A stretch of 64,000 nucleotides of DNA from positions 62,001-126,000 of the forward strand of contig NW_026870439.1 in the NCBI RefSeq assembly GCF_963576545.1. The letters are read 5' to 3'. Shown here in pieces: positions 37,312-51,191 of this stretch. The notes below the pieces were generated by a model. The model made no database searches, was not told where the DNA came from, and saw nothing but the letters and a program-made list of their open reading frames with translations. How positions within the stretch are numbered: position 1 is the stretch's first letter; each line of letters opens with the position of its first letter. Position numbers and translations under genes: made by a program. This DNA comes from Limanda limanda (Eukaryota; Chordata; Actinopteri; Pleuronectiformes; Pleuronectidae).

Positions 37312-39964
37312 GGAAACGGGGAGATAAGCGTTTTTTGGAAGCATTGATTAAGATTTCTGACTTTTCATCACATGTCAGCCCAAGTGTCAGAAAAGCGCTG
37401 GAAACATGGAGATAAGCCTTTTTTGGAAGAAATGGTCAAATTCTTGAATTTTTCATCACACATCATCCCAAATGTCACTAAACAGCTGGAAACGGGGAGA
37501 TAAGCCGTTTTTGGAAGCAATGGTTAACATTTTGACTTTTTCATCACATATCAGCTCCAGTGTCAGAAAAGCGCTGGAAACAGGGAGATATGCCTTTTTT
37601 TGGAAGAAATGGTTAAATTCTTGAATTTTTCATCACACATCATCCCAAATGTCACTAAACAGCTGGAAACCGGGAGATAAGCCTTTTTTGGAAGCATTGA
37701 TTAAGATTTCTGATTTTTTCATCACATGTCAGCCCAAGTGTCAGAAAAGCGCTGGAAACAGGGAGATAAGCCTTTTTTGGAAGAAATGGTCAAATTCTTG
37801 AATTTTTCATCACACATCATCCCAAATGTCACTAAACAGCTGGAAACGGGGAGATAAGTTTTTTTTGGAAGCAATGGTTAACATTTTGACTTTTTCATCA
37901 CATATCAGCTCCAGTGTCAGAAAAGCGCTGGAAACAGGGAGATATGCCTTTTTTTGGAAGAAATGGTTAAATTCTTGAATTTTTCATCACACAACATCCC
38001 AAATGTCACTAAACAGCTGGAAACGGGGAGATAAGCCTTTTTTGGAAGCATTGATTAAGATTTCTGACTTTTTCATCACATGTCAGCCCAAGTGTCAGAA
38101 AAGCGCTGGAAACAGGGAGATAAGCCTTTTTTGGAAGAAATGGTTAAATTCTTGAATTTTTCATCACACATCATCCCCAATGTCACTAAACAGCTGGAAA
38201 CGGGGAGATAAGCCGTTTTTGGAAGCAATGGTTAACATTTTGACTTTTTCATCACATATCAGCTCCAGTGTCAGAAAAGCGCTGGAAACAGGGAGATATG
38301 CCTTTTTTTGGAAGAAATGGTTAAATTCTTGAATTTTTCATCACACATCATCCCAAATGTCACTAAACAGCTGGAAACGGGGAGATAAGCCGTTTTTGGA
38401 AGCAATGGTTAAGATTTCTGACTTTTTCATCACATGTCAGCCCAAGTGTCAGAAAAGCGCTGGAAACAGGGAGATAAGCCTTTTTTGGAAGAAATGGTTA
38501 AATTCTTGAATTTTTCATCACACATCATCCCAAATGTCACTAAACAGCTGGAAACGGGGAGATGAGCCTTTTTTGGAAGCGTTGATTAAGATTTCTGACT
38601 TTTCATCACATGTCAGCCCAAGTGTCAGAAAAGCGCTGGAAACAGGGAGATAAGCCTTTTTTGGAAGAAATGGTCAAATTCTTGAATTTTTCATCACACA
38701 TCATCCCAAATGTCACTACACAGCTGGAAACGGGGAGATAAGCCGTTTTTGGAAGCAATGGTTAAGATTTCTGACTTTTTCATCACATGTCAGCCCAAGT
38801 GTCAGAAAAGCGCTGGAAACAGGGAGATAAGCCTATTTTGGAAGAAATGGTCAAATTCTTGAATTTTTCATCACACATCATCCCAAATGTCACTAAACAG
38901 CTGGAAACGGGGAGATAAGTTTTTTTTGGAAGCAATGGTTAACATTTTGACTTTTTCATCACATATCAGCTCCAGTGTCAGAAAAGCGCTGGAAACAGGG
39001 AGATATGCCTTTTTTTGGAAGAAATGGTTAAATTCTTGAATTTTTCATCACACATCATCCCAAATGTCACTAAACAGCTGGAAAAGGGGAGATAAGCCTT
39101 TTTTGGAAGCATTGATTAAGATTTCTGACTTTTTCATCACATGTCAGCCCAAGTGTCAGAAAAGCGCTGGAAACAGGGAGATAAGCCTTTTTTGGAAGAA
39201 ATGGTCAAATTCTTGAATTTTTCATCACACATCATCCCAAATGTCACTAATGAGCTGGAAACGGGGAGATAAGCCGTTTTTGGAAGCAATGGTTAACATT
39301 TTGACTTTTTCATCACATATCAGCTCCAGTGTCAGAAAAGCGCTGGAAACAGGGAGATATGCCTTTTTTTGGAAGAAATGGTTAAATTCTTGAATTTTTC
39401 ATCATACATCATCCCAAATGTCACTAAACAGCTGGAAACGGGGAGATAAGCCTTTTTTGGAAGCATTGATTAAGATTTCTGACTTTTTCATCACATGTCA
39501 GCCCAAGTGTCAGAAAAGCGCTGGAAACAGGGAGATAAGCCTTTTTTGGAAGAAATGGTCAAATTCTTGAGTTTTTCATCACACATCATCCCAAATGTCA
39601 CTAAACAGCTGGAAACGGGGAGATAAGCCTTTTTTGGAAGCATTGATTAAGATTTCTGACTTTTTCATCACATGTCAGCCCAAATGTCAGAAAAGCGCTG
39701 GAAACAGGGAGATAAGCCTTTTTTGGAAGAAATGGTTAAATTCTTGAATTTTTCATCACACATCATCCCAAATGTCACTAAACAGCTGGAAACGGGGAGA
39801 TAAGCCGTTTTTGGAAGCAATGGTTAACATTTTGACTTTTTCATCACATATCAGCTCCAGTGTCAGAAAAGCGCTGGAAACAGGGAGATATGCCTTTTTT
39901 TGGAAGAAATGGTTAAATTCTTGAATTTTTCATCACACATCATCCCAAATGTCACTAAACAGCT
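37312..39964 (+). repeat. HOR block of canonical length, altered order, 15 dimers (2,653 bp)
   Basis: Order: a b c d e b h i j k l b n o b. g is missing and an extra b follows o. The n/o pair carries the rare linked variants cttgagttttt (39,571) and cccaaatgtcag (about 39,680), also found near 5.6 and 27.0 kb. Confidence 0.84.
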
Positions 39965-41025
39965 GGAAACGGGGAGATAAGCGTTTTCTGGAAGCATTGA
40001 TTAAGATTTCTGACTTTTCATCACATGTCAGCCCAAGTGTCAGAAAAGCGCTGGAAACATGGAGATAAGCCTTTTTTGGAAGAAATGGTCAAATTCTTGA
40101 ATTTTTCATCACACATCATCCCAAATGTCACTAAACAGCTGGAAACGGGGAGATAAGCCGTTTTTGGAAGCAATGGTTAACATTTTGACTTTTTCATCAC
40201 ATATCAGCTCCAGTGTCAGAAAAGCGCTGGAAACAGGGAGATATGCCTTTTTTTGGAAGAAATGGTTAAATTCTTGAATTTTTCATCACACATCATCCCA
40301 AATGTCACTAAACAGCTGGAAACCGGGAGATAAGCCTTTTTTGGAAGCATTGATTAAGATTTCTGATTTTTTCATCACATGTCAGCCCAAGTGTCAGAAA
40401 AGCGCTGGAAACAGGGAGATAAGCCTTTTTTGGAAGAAATGGTCAAATTCTTGAATTTTTCATCACACATCATCCCAAATGTCACTAAACAGCTGGAAAC
40501 GGGGAGATAAGTTTTTTTTGGAAGCAATGGTTAACATTTTGACTTTTTCATCACATATCAGCTCCAGTGTCAGAAAAGCGCTGGAAACAGGGAGATATGC
40601 CTTTTTTTGGAAGAAATGGTTAAATTCTTGAATTTTTCATCACACAACATCCCAAATGTCACTAAACAGCTGGAAACGGGGAGATAAGCCTTTTTTGGAA
40701 GCATTGATTAAGATTTCTGACTTTTTCATCACATGTCAGCCCAAGTGTCAGAAAAGCGCTGGAAACAGGGAGATAAGCCTTTTTTGGAAGAAATGGTTAA
40801 ATTCTTGAATTTTTCATCACACATCATCCCCAATGTCACTAAACAGCTGGAAACGGGGAGATAAGCCGTTTTTGGAAGCAATGGTTAACATTTTGACTTT
40901 TTCATCACATATCAGCTCCAGTGTCAGAAAAGCGCTGGAAACAGGGAGATATGCCTTTTTTTGGAAGAAATGGTTAAATTCTAGAATTTTTCATCACACA
41001 TCATCCCAAATGTCACTAAACAGTT

Positions 41026-41731
41026 GGAAAAGGAGAGATAAGCCTTTTTGGAAGCATTTATTAAGATTTCTGACTTTTTCATCACATGTCAGCCCAAGTG
41101 TCAGAAAAGCGCTGGAAACAGGGAGATAAGCCTGTTTTGGAAGAAATGGTCAAATTCTTGAATTTTTCATCACACATCATCCCAAATGTCACTAAACAGC
41201 TGGAAACGGGGAGATAAGCCGTTTTTGGAAGCAATGGTTTAGATTTCTGACTTTTTCATCACATGTCAGCCCAAGTGTCAGAAAAGCGCTGGAAACAGGG
41301 AGATAAGCCTTTTTTGGAAGAAATGGTTAAATTCTTGAATTTTTCATCACACATCATCCCAAATGTCACTAAACAGCTGGAAACGGAGAGATAAGCCTTT
41401 TTGGAAGCATTTATTAAGATTTCTGACTTTTTCATCACATGTCAGCCCAAGTGTCAGAAAAGCGCTGGAAACAGGGAGATAAGCCTGTTTTGGAAGAAAT
41501 GGTCAAATTCTTGAATTTTTCATCACACATCATCCCAAATGTCACTAAACAGCTGGAAACGGGGAGATAAGCCGTTTTTGGAAGCAATGGTTTAGATTTC
41601 TGACTTTTTCATCACATGTCAGCCCAAGTGTCAGAAAAGCGCTGGAAACAGGGAGATAAGCCTTTTTTGGAAGAAATGGTTAAATTCTTGAATTTTTCAT
41701 CACACATCATCCCAAATGTCACTAAACAGCT
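41026..41731 (+). repeat. 353 bp tandem duplication (g h)(g h)
   Basis: Copies 41,026-41,378 and 41,379-41,731. Both carry two substitutions I see nowhere else in the window: cctgttttgg (41,134 and 41,487) and ggtttagat (41,238-41,243 and 41,591-41,596), each pair 353 bp apart. Copy 1 begins gttggaaaagg, copy 2 gctggaaacgg. The shared private changes make this a clear, recent duplication. Confidence 0.92.
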
Positions 41732-43146
41732 GGAAACGGGGAGATGAGCCTTTTTTGGAAGCATTGATTAAGATTTCTGACTTTTCATCACATGTCAGCC
41801 CAAGTGTCAGAAAAGCGCTGGAAACAGGGAGATAAGCCTTTTTTGGAAGAAATGGTCAAATTCTTGAATTTTTCATCACACATCATCCCAAATGTCACTA
41901 AACAGCTGGAAACGGGGAGATAAGCCGTTTTTGGAAGCAATGGTTAAGATTTCTGACTTTTTCATCACATGTCAGCCCAAGTGTCAGAAAAGCGCTGGAA
42001 ACAGGGAGATAAGCCTATTTTGGAAGAAATGGTCAAATTCTTGAATTTTTCATCACACATCATCCCAAATGTCACTAAACAGCTGGAAACGGGGAGATAA
42101 GTTTTTTTTGGAAGCAATGGTTAACATTTTGACTTTTTCATCACATATCAGCTCCAGTGTCAGAAAAGCGCTGGAAACAGGGAGATATGCCTTTTTTTGG
42201 AAGAAATGGTTAAATTCTTGAATTTTTCATCACACATCATTCCAAATGTCACTAAACAGCTGGAGAAGGGGAGATAAGCCTTTTTTGGAAGCATTGATTA
42301 AGATTTCTGACTTTTTCATCACATGTCAGCCCAAGTGTCAGAAAAGCGCTGGAAACAGGGAGATAAGCCTTTTTTGGAAGAAATGGTCAAATTCTTGAAT
42401 TTTTCATCACACATCATCCCAAATGTCACTAAACAGCTGGAAACGGGGAGATAAGCCGTTTTTGGAAGCAATGGTTAACATTTTGACTTTTTCATCACAT
42501 ATCAGCTCCAGTGTCAGAAAAGCGCTGGAAACAGGGAGATATGCCTTTTTTTGGAAGAAATGGTTAAATTCTTGAATTTTTCATCACACATCATCCCAAA
42601 TGTCACTAAACAGCTGGAAACGGGGAGATAAGCCTTTTTTGGAAGCATTGATTAAGATTTCTGACTTTTTCATCACATGTCAGCCCAAGTGTCAGAAAAG
42701 CGCTGGAAACAGGGAGATAAGCCTTTTTTGGAAGAAATGGTTAAATTCTTGAATTTTTCATCACACATCATCCCAAATGTCACTAAACAGCTGGAAACGG
42801 GGAGATAAGCGTTTTTTGGAAGCATTGATTAAGATTTCTGACTTTTCATCACATGTCAGCCCAAGTGTCAGAAAAGCGCTGGAAACAGGGAGATAAGCCT
42901 TTTTTGGAAGAAATGGTCAAATTCTTGAATTTTTCATCACACATCATCCCAAATGTCACTAAACAGCTGGAAACGGGGAGATAAGTTTTTTTTTGGAAGC
43001 AATGGTTAACATTTTGACTTTTTCATCACATATCAGCTCCAGTGTAAGAAAAGCGCTGGAAACAGGGAGATATGCCTTTTTTTGGAAGAAATGGTTAAAT
43101 TCTTGAATTTTTCATCACACAACATCCCAAATGTCACTAAACAGCT

Positions 43147-43234
43147 GGAAACAGGGAGATAAGCCTTTTTTGGAAGAAATGGTTAAATTCTTGAATTTTT
43201 CATCACACATCATCCCCAATGTCACTAAACAGCT
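43147..43234 (+). repeat. Phase-slip B monomer (independent event)
   Basis: A d-type B (cacaacatccc) is followed directly by an e-type B (ccccaatg); the A monomer of e is missing. The junction is at the ctggaaac shared by both boundary types, and the new monomer begins ggaaacaggg, as a normal B would. This join differs from those at 30,414 and 33,332. Confidence 0.9.
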
Positions 43235-43941
43235 GGAAACGGGGAGATAAGCCGTTTTTGGAAGCAATGGTTAACATTTTGACTTTTTCATCACATATCA
43301 GCTCCAGTGTCAGAAAAGCGCTGGAAACAGGGAGATATGCCTTTTTTTGGAAGAAATGGTTAAATTCTTGAATTTTTCATCACACATCATCCCAAATGTC
43401 ACTAAACAGCTGGAAACGGGGAGATAAGCCTTTTTGGAAGCATTGATTAAGATTTCTGACTTTTTCATCACATGTCAGCCCAAGTGTCAGAAAAGCGCTG
43501 GAAACAGGGAGATAAGCCTTTTTTGGAAGAAATGGTCAAATTCTTGAATTTTTCATCACACATCATCCCAAATGTCACTAAACAGCTGGAAACGGGGAGA
43601 TAAGCCGTTTTTGGAAGCAATGGTTAAGATTTCTGACTTTTTCATCACATGTCAGCCCAAGTGTCAGAAAAGCGCTGGAAACAGGGAGATAAGCCTTTTT
43701 TGGAAGAAATGGTCAAATTCTTGAATTTTTCATCACACATCATCCCCAATGTCACTAAACAGCTGGAAACGGGGAGATAAGCCGTTTTTGGAAGCAATGG
43801 TTAACATTTTGACTTTTTCATCACATATCAGCTCCAGTGTCAGAAAAGCGCTGGAAACAGGGAGATATGCCTTTTTTTGGAAGAAATGGTTAAATTCTTG
43901 AATTTTTCATCACACATCATCCCAAATGTCACTAAACAGCT

Positions 43942-46593
43942 GGAAACGGGGAGATAAGCGTTTTCTGGAAGCATTGATTAAGATTTCTGACTTTTCATCA
44001 CATGTCAGCCCAAGTGTCAGAAAAGCGCTGGAAACATGGAGATAAGCCTTTTTTGGAAGAAATGGTCAAATTCTTGAATTTTTCATCACACATCATCCCA
44101 AATGTCACTAAACAGCTGGAAACGGGGAGATAAGCCGTTTTTGGAAGCAATGGTTAACATTTTGACTTTTTCATCACATATCAGCTCCAGTGTCAGAAAA
44201 GCGCTGGAAACAGGGAGATATGCCTTTTTTTGGAAGAAATGGTTAAATTCTTGAATTTTTCATCACACATCATCCCAAATGTCACTAAACAGCTGGAAAC
44301 CGGGAGATAAGCCTTTTTTGGAAGCATTGATTAAGATTTCTGATTTTTTCATCACATGTCAGCCCAAGTGTCAGAAAAGCGCTGGAAACAGGGAGATAAG
44401 CCTTTTTTGGAAGAAATGGTCAAATTCTTGAATTTTTCATCACACATCATCCCAAATGTCACTAAACAGCTGGAAACGGGGAGATAAGTTTTTTTTGGAA
44501 GCAATGGTTAACATTTTGACTTTTTCATCACATATCAGCTCCAGTGTCAGAAAAGCGCTGGAAACAGGGAGATATGCCTTTTTTTGGAAGAAATGGTTAA
44601 ATTCTTGAATTTTTCATCACACAACATCCCAAATGTCACTAAACAGCTGGAAACGGGGAGATAAGCCTTTTTTGGAAGCATTGATTAAGATTTCTGACTT
44701 TTTCATCACATGTCAGCCCAAGTGTCAGAAAAGCGCTGGAAACAGGGAGATAAGCCTTTTTTGGAAGAAATGGTTAAATTCTTGAATTTTTCATCACACA
44801 TCATCCCCAATGTCACTAAACAGCTGGAAACGGGGAGATAAGCCGTTTTTGGAAGCAATGGTTAACATTTTGACTTTTTCATCACATATCAGCTCCAGTG
44901 TCAGAAAAGCGCTGGAAACAGGGAGATATGCCTTTTTTTGGAAGAAATGGTTAAATTCTTGAATTTTTCATCACACATCATCCCAAATGTCACTAAACAG
45001 CTGGAAACGGAGAGATAAGCCTTTTTGGAAGCATTTATTAAGATTTCTGACTTTTTCATCACATGTCAGCCCAAGTGTCAGAAAAGCGCTGGAAACAGGG
45101 AGATAAGCCTTTTTTGGAAGAAATGGTCAAATTCTTGAATTTTTCATCACACATCATCCCAAATGTCACTAAACAGCTGGAAACGGGGAGATAAGCCGTT
45201 TTTGGAAGCAATGGTTAAGATTTCTGACTTTTTCATCACATGTCAGCCCAAGTGTCAGAAAAGCGCTGGAAACAGGGAGATAAGCCTTTTTTGGAAGAAA
45301 TGGTTAAATTCTTGAATTTTTCATCACACATCATCCCAAATGTCACTAAACAGCTGGAAACGGGGAGATGAGCCTTTTTTGGAAGCATTGATTAAGATTT
45401 CTGACTTTTCATCACATGTCAGCCCAAGTGTCAGAAAAGCGCTGGAAACAGGGAGATAAGCCTTTTTTGGAAGAAATGGTCAAATTCTTGAATTTTTCAT
45501 CACACATCATCCCAAATGTCACTACACACCTGGAAACGGGGAGATAAGCCGTTTTTGGAAGCAATGGTTAAGATTTCTGACTTTTTCATCACATGTCAGC
45601 CCAAGTGTCAGAAAAGCGCTGGAAACAGGGAGATAAGCCTATTTTGGAAGAAATGGTCAAATTCTTGAATTTTTCATCACACATCATCCCAAATGTCACT
45701 AAACAGCTGGAAACGGGGAGATAAGTTTTTTTAGGAAGCAATGGTTAACATTTTGACTTTTTCATCACATATCAGCTCCAGTGTCAGAAAAGCGCTGGAA
45801 ACAGGGAGATATGCCTTTTTTTGGAAGAAATGGTTAAATTCTTGAATTTTTCATCACACATCATTCCAAATGTCACTAAACAGCTGGAGAAGGGGAGATA
45901 AGCCTTTTTTGGAAGCATTGATTAAGATTTCTGACTTTTTCATCACATGTCAGCCCAAGTGTCAGAAAAGCGCTGGAAACAGGGAGATAAGCCTTTTTTG
46001 GAAGAAATGGTCAAATTCTTGAATTTTTCATCACACATCATCCCAAATGTCACTAAACAGCTGGAAACGGGGAGATAAGCCGTTTTTGGAAGCAATGGTT
46101 AACATTTTGACTTTTTCATCACATATCAGCTCCAGTGTCAGAAAAGCGCTGGAAACAGGGAGATATGCCTTTTTTTGGAAGAAATGGTTAAATTCTTGAA
46201 TTTTTCATCACACATCATCCCAAATGTCACTAAACAGCTGGAAACGGGGAGATAAGCCTTTTTTGGAAGCATTGATTAAGATTTCTGACTTTTTCATCAC
46301 ATGTCAGCCCAAGTGTCAGAAAAGCGCTGGAAACAGGGAGATAAGCCTTTTTTGGAAGAAATGGTCAAATTCTTGAATTTTTCATCACACATCATCCCAA
46401 ATGTCACTAAACAGCTGGAAACGGGGAGATAAGCCTTTTTTGGAAGCATTGATTAAGATTTCTGACTTTTTCATCACATGTCAGCCCAAGTGTCAGAAAA
46501 GCGCTGGAAACAGGGAGATAAGCCTTTTTTGGAAGAAATGGTTAAATTCTTGAATTTTTCATCACACATCATCCCAAATGTCACTAAACAGCT
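43942..46593 (+). repeat. Canonical HOR unit, 15 dimers (2,652 bp)
   Basis: Order: a b c d e b g h i j k l b n o, the reference order. Local variants are 'ctacacacct' in i (about 45,525), an A within the T tract of k (about 45,733), cattcc in k (45,864) and ctggagaagg in l. Confidence 0.88.
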
Positions 46594-49500
46594 GGAAACG
46601 GGGAGATAAGCGTTTTTTGGAAGCATTGATTAAGATTTCTGACTTTTCATCACATGTCAGCCCAAGTGTCAGAAAAGCGCTGGAAACATGGAGATAAGCC
46701 TTTTTTGGAAGAAATGGTCAAATTCTTGAATTTTTCATCACACATCATCCCAAATGTCACTAAACAGCTGGAAACGGGGAGATAAGCCGTTTTTGGAAGC
46801 AATGGTTAACATTTTGACTTTTTCATCACATATCAGCTCCAGTGTCAGAAAAGCGCTGGAAACAGGGAGATATGCCTTTTTTTGGAAGAAATGGTTAAAT
46901 TCTTGAATTTTTCATCACACATCATCCCAAATGTCACTAAACAGCTGGAAACCGGGAGATAAGCCTTTTTTGGAAGCATTGATTAAGATTTCTGATTTTT
47001 TCATCACATGTCAGCCCAAGTGTCAGAAAAGCGCTGGAAACAGGGAGATAAGCCTTTTTTGGAAGAAATGGTCAAATTCTTGAATTTTTCATCACACATC
47101 ATCCCAAATGTCACTAAACAGCTGGAAACGGGGAGATAAGTTTTTTTTGGAAGCAATGGTTAACATTTTGACTTTTTCATCACATATCAGCTCCAGTGTC
47201 AGAAAAGCGCTGGAAACAGGGAGATATGCCTTTTTTTGGAAGAAATGGTTAAATTCTTGAATTTTTCATCACACAACATCCCAAATGTCACTAAACAGCT
47301 GGAAACGGGGAGATAAGCCTTTTTTGGAAGCATTGATCAAGATTTCTGACTTTTTCATCACATGTCAGCCCAAGTGTCAGAAAAGCGCTGGAAACAGGGA
47401 GATAAGCCTTTTTTGGAAGAAATGGTTAAATTCTTGAATTTTTCATCACACATCATCCCCAATGTCACTAAACAGCTGGAAACGGGGAGATAAGCCGTTT
47501 TTGGAAGCAATGGTTAACATTTTGACTTTTTCATCACATATCAGCTCCAGTGTCAGAAAAGCGCTGGAAACAGGGAGATATGCCTTTTTTTGGAAGAAAT
47601 GGTTAAATTCTTGAATTTTTCATCACACATCATCCCAAATGTCACTAAACAGCTGGAAACGGGGAGATAAGCCTTTTTGGAAGCAATGGTTAAGATTTCT
47701 GACTTTTTCATCACATGTCAGCCCAAGTGTCAGAAAAGCGCTGGAAACAGGGAGATAAGCCTTTTTTGGAAGAAATGGTTAAATTCTTGAATTTTTCATC
47801 ACACATCATCCCAAATGTCACTAAACAGCTGGAAACGGGGAGATGAGCCTTTTTTGGAAGCGTTGATTAAGATTTCTGACTTTTCATCACATGTCAGCCC
47901 AAGTGTCAGAAAAGCGCTGGAAACAGGGAGATAAGCCTTTTTTGGAAGAAATGGTCAAATTCTTGAATTTTTCATCACACATCATCCCAAATGTCACTAC
48001 ACAGCTGGAAACGGGGAGATAAGCCGTTTTTGGAAGCAATGGTTAAGATTTCTGACTTTTTCATCACATGTCAGCCCAAGTGTCAGAAAAGCGCTGGAAA
48101 CAGGGAGATAAGCCTATTTTGGAAGAAATGGTCAAATTCTTGAATTTTTCATCACACATCATCCCAAATGTCACTAAACAGCTGGAAACGGGGAGATAAG
48201 TTTTTTTTGGAAGCAATGGTTAACATTTTGACTTTTTCATCACATATCAGCTCCAGTGTCAGAAAAGCGCTGGAAACAGGGAGATATGCCTTTTTTTGGA
48301 AGAAATGGTTAAATTCTTGAATTTTTCATCACACATCATCCCAAATGTCACTAAACAGCTGGAAAAGGGGAGATAAGCCTTTTTTGGAAGCATTGATTAA
48401 GATTTCTGACTTTTTCATCACATGTCAGCCCAAGTGTCAGAAAAGCGCTGGAAACAGGGAGATAAGCCTTTTTTGGAAGAAATGGTCAAATTCTTGAATT
48501 TTTCATCACACATCATCCCAAATGTCACTAAACAGCTGGAAACGGGGAGATAAGCCGTTTTTGGAAGCAATGGTTAACATTTTGACTTTTTCATCACATA
48601 TCAGCTCCAGTGTCAGAAAAGCGCTGGAAACAGGGAGATATGCCTTTTTTTGGAAGAAATGGTTAAATTCTTGAATTTTTCATCACACATCATCCCAAAT
48701 GTCACTAAACAGCTGGAAACGGGGAGATAAGCCTTTTTTGGAAGCATTGATTAAGATTTCTGACTTTTTCATCACATGTCAGCCCAAGTGTCAGAAAAGC
48801 GCTGGAAACAGGGAGATAAGCCTTTTTTGGAAGAAATGGTTAAATTCTTGAATTTTTCATCACACATCATCCCAAATGTCACTAAACAGCTGGAAACGGG
48901 GAGATAAGCCGTTTTTGGAAGCAATGGTTAAGATTTCTGACTTTTTCATCACATGTCAGCCCAAGTGTCAGAAAAGCGCTGGAAACAGGGAGATAAGCCT
49001 TTTTTGGAAGAAATGGTCAAATTCTTGAATTTTTCATCACACATCATCCCAAATGTCACTAAACAGCTGGAAACGGGGAGATAAGCCGTTTTTGGAAGCA
49101 ATGGTTAACATTTTGACTTTTTCATCACATATCAGCTCCAGTGTCAGAAAAGCGCTGGAAACAGGGAGATATGCCTTTTTTTGGAAGAAATGGTTAAATT
49201 CTTGAATTTTTCATCACACATCATCCCAAATGTCACTAAACAGCTGGAAACCGGGAGATAAGCCTTTTTTGGAAGCATTGATTAAGATTTCTGATTTTTT
49301 CATCACATGTCAGCCCAAGTGTCAGAAAAGCGCTGGAAACAGGGAGATAAGCCTTTTTTGGAAGAAATGGTCAAATTCTTGAATTTTTCATCACACATCA
49401 TCCCCAATGTCACTAAACAGCTGGAAACGGGGAGATAAGCCGTTTTTGGAAGCAATGGTTAAGATTTCTGACTTTTTCATCACATGTCAGCCCAAGTGTC

Positions 49501-50661
49501 AGAAAAGCGCTGGAAACAGGGAGATAAGCCTTTTTTGGAAGAAATGGTTAAATTCTTGAATTTTTCATCACACATCATCCCAAATGTCACTAAACAGCTG
49601 GAAACAGGGAGATAAGCCTTTTTTGGAAGCATTGATTAAGATTTCTGACTTTTTCATCACATGTCAGCCCAAGTGTCAGAAAAGCGCTGGAAACAGGGAG
49701 ATAAGCCTTTTTTGGAAGAAATGGTTAAATTCTTGAATTTGTCATCACACATCATCCCAAATGTCACTAAACAGCTGGAAACGGGGAGATAAGCCGTTTT
49801 TGGAAGCAATGGTTAACATTTTGACTTTTTCATCACATATCAGCTCCAGTGTCAGAAAAGCGCTGGAAACAGGGAGATATGCCTTTTTTTGGAAGAAATG
49901 GTTAAATTCTTGAATTTTTCATCACACATCATCCCAAATGTCACTAAACAGCTGGAAACGGGGAGATAAGCCTTTTTTGGAAGCATTGATTAAGATTTCT
50001 GACTTTTTCATCACATGTCAGCCCAAGTGTCAGAAAAGCGCTGGAAACAGGGAGATAAGCCTTTTTTGGAAGAAATGGTTAAATTCTTGAATTTTTCATC
50101 ACACATCATCCCAAATGTCACTAAACAGCTGGAAACGGGGAGATAAGCCGTTTTTGGAAGCAATGGTTAAGATTTCTGACTTTTTCATCACATATCAGCT
50201 CCAGTGTCAGAAAAGCGCTGGAAACAGGGAGATATGCCTTTTTTTGGAAGAAATGGTTAAATTCTTGAATTTTTCATCACACATCATCCCAAATGTCACT
50301 AAACAGCTGGAAACGGGGAGATGAGCCTTTTTTGGAAGCGTTGATTAAGATTTCTGACTTTTCATCACATGTCAGCCCAAGTGTCAGAAAAGCGCTGGAA
50401 ACAGAAAGATAAGCCTTTTTTGGAAGAAATGGTCAAATTCTTGAATTTTTCATCACACATCATCCCAAATGTCACTACACAGCTGGAAACGGGGAGATAA
50501 GCCGTTTTTGGAAGCAATGGTTAACATTTTGACTTTTTCATCACATATCAGCTCCAGTGTCAGAAAAGCGCTGGAAACAGGGAGATATGCCTTTTTTTGG
50601 AAGAAATGGTTAAATTCTTGAATTTTTCATCACACATCATCCCAAATGTCACTAAACAGCT
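46594..50661 (+). repeat. HOR block, 23 dimers (4,068 bp)
   Basis: Order: a b c d e b h' i j k l b o p b c h o* b o q i b. h' has a 5-T tract with caatgg. o* (near 49,600) starts with ggaaacaggg although it is an A monomer. q (50,131-50,219) is a mosaic A with h-type body and b-type tail. The block is most of copy 1 of the large tandem duplication. Confidence 0.83.
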
Positions 50662-51191
50662 GGAAACGGGGAGATAAGCGTTTTCTGGAAGCATTGATTA
50701 AGATTTCTGACTTTTCATCACATGTCAGCCCAAGTGTCAGAAAAGCGCTGGAAACATGGAGATAAGCCTTTTTTGGAAGAAATGGTCAAATTCTTGAATT
50801 TTTCATCACACATCATCCCAAATGTCACTAAACAGCTGGAAACGGGGAGATAAGCCGTTTTTGGAAGCAATGGTTAACATTTTGACTTTTTCATCACATA
50901 TCAGCTCCAGTGTCAGAAAAGCGCTGGAAACAGGGAGATATGCCTTTTTTTGGAAGAAATGGTTAAATTCTTGAATTTTTCATCACACATCATCCCAAAT
51001 GTCACTAAACAGCTGGAAACCGGGAGATAAGCCTTTTTTGGAAGCATTGATTAAGATTTCTGATTTTTTCATCACATGTCAGCCCAAGTGTCAGAAAAGC
51101 GCTGGAAACAGGGAGATAAGCCTTTTTTGGAAGAAATGGTCAAATTCTTGAATTTTTCATCACACATCATCCCAAATGTCACTAAACAGCT
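50662..51191 (+). repeat. Short HOR block, 3 dimers (530 bp)
   Basis: Order: a b c, then immediately another a at 51,192. This abrupt c-to-a junction is the boundary between the two copies of the large duplication. Confidence 0.87.

Larger units (their letters stand above)
39965..43941 (+). repeat. HOR block, 22.5 dimers (3,977 bp)
   Basis: Order: a b c d e b g h g h i j k l b o r d, extra B, b g' p b. It contains the 353 bp g h duplication (41,026-41,731) and a B-B phase slip (43,147). The l A monomer reads 'ctggagaagg', shared with the l at about 45,890. The A of the last d (near 42,970) has a 9-T tract instead of 8. Confidence 0.83.
46594..51191 (+). repeat. Large tandem duplication, copy 1 (4,598 bp, 26 dimers)
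   Basis: Matches 51,192-55,612 dimer for dimer, except that copy 2 lacks the d dimer (177 bp). Shared rare markers include 'cattgatcaag' (47,338 and 51,759, offset 4,421), the o* dimer with ggaaacaggg, 'gaatttgtcatc' and the mosaic A monomer q. Copy 1 alone has 'acagaaagat' near 50,405. Confidence 0.9.
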
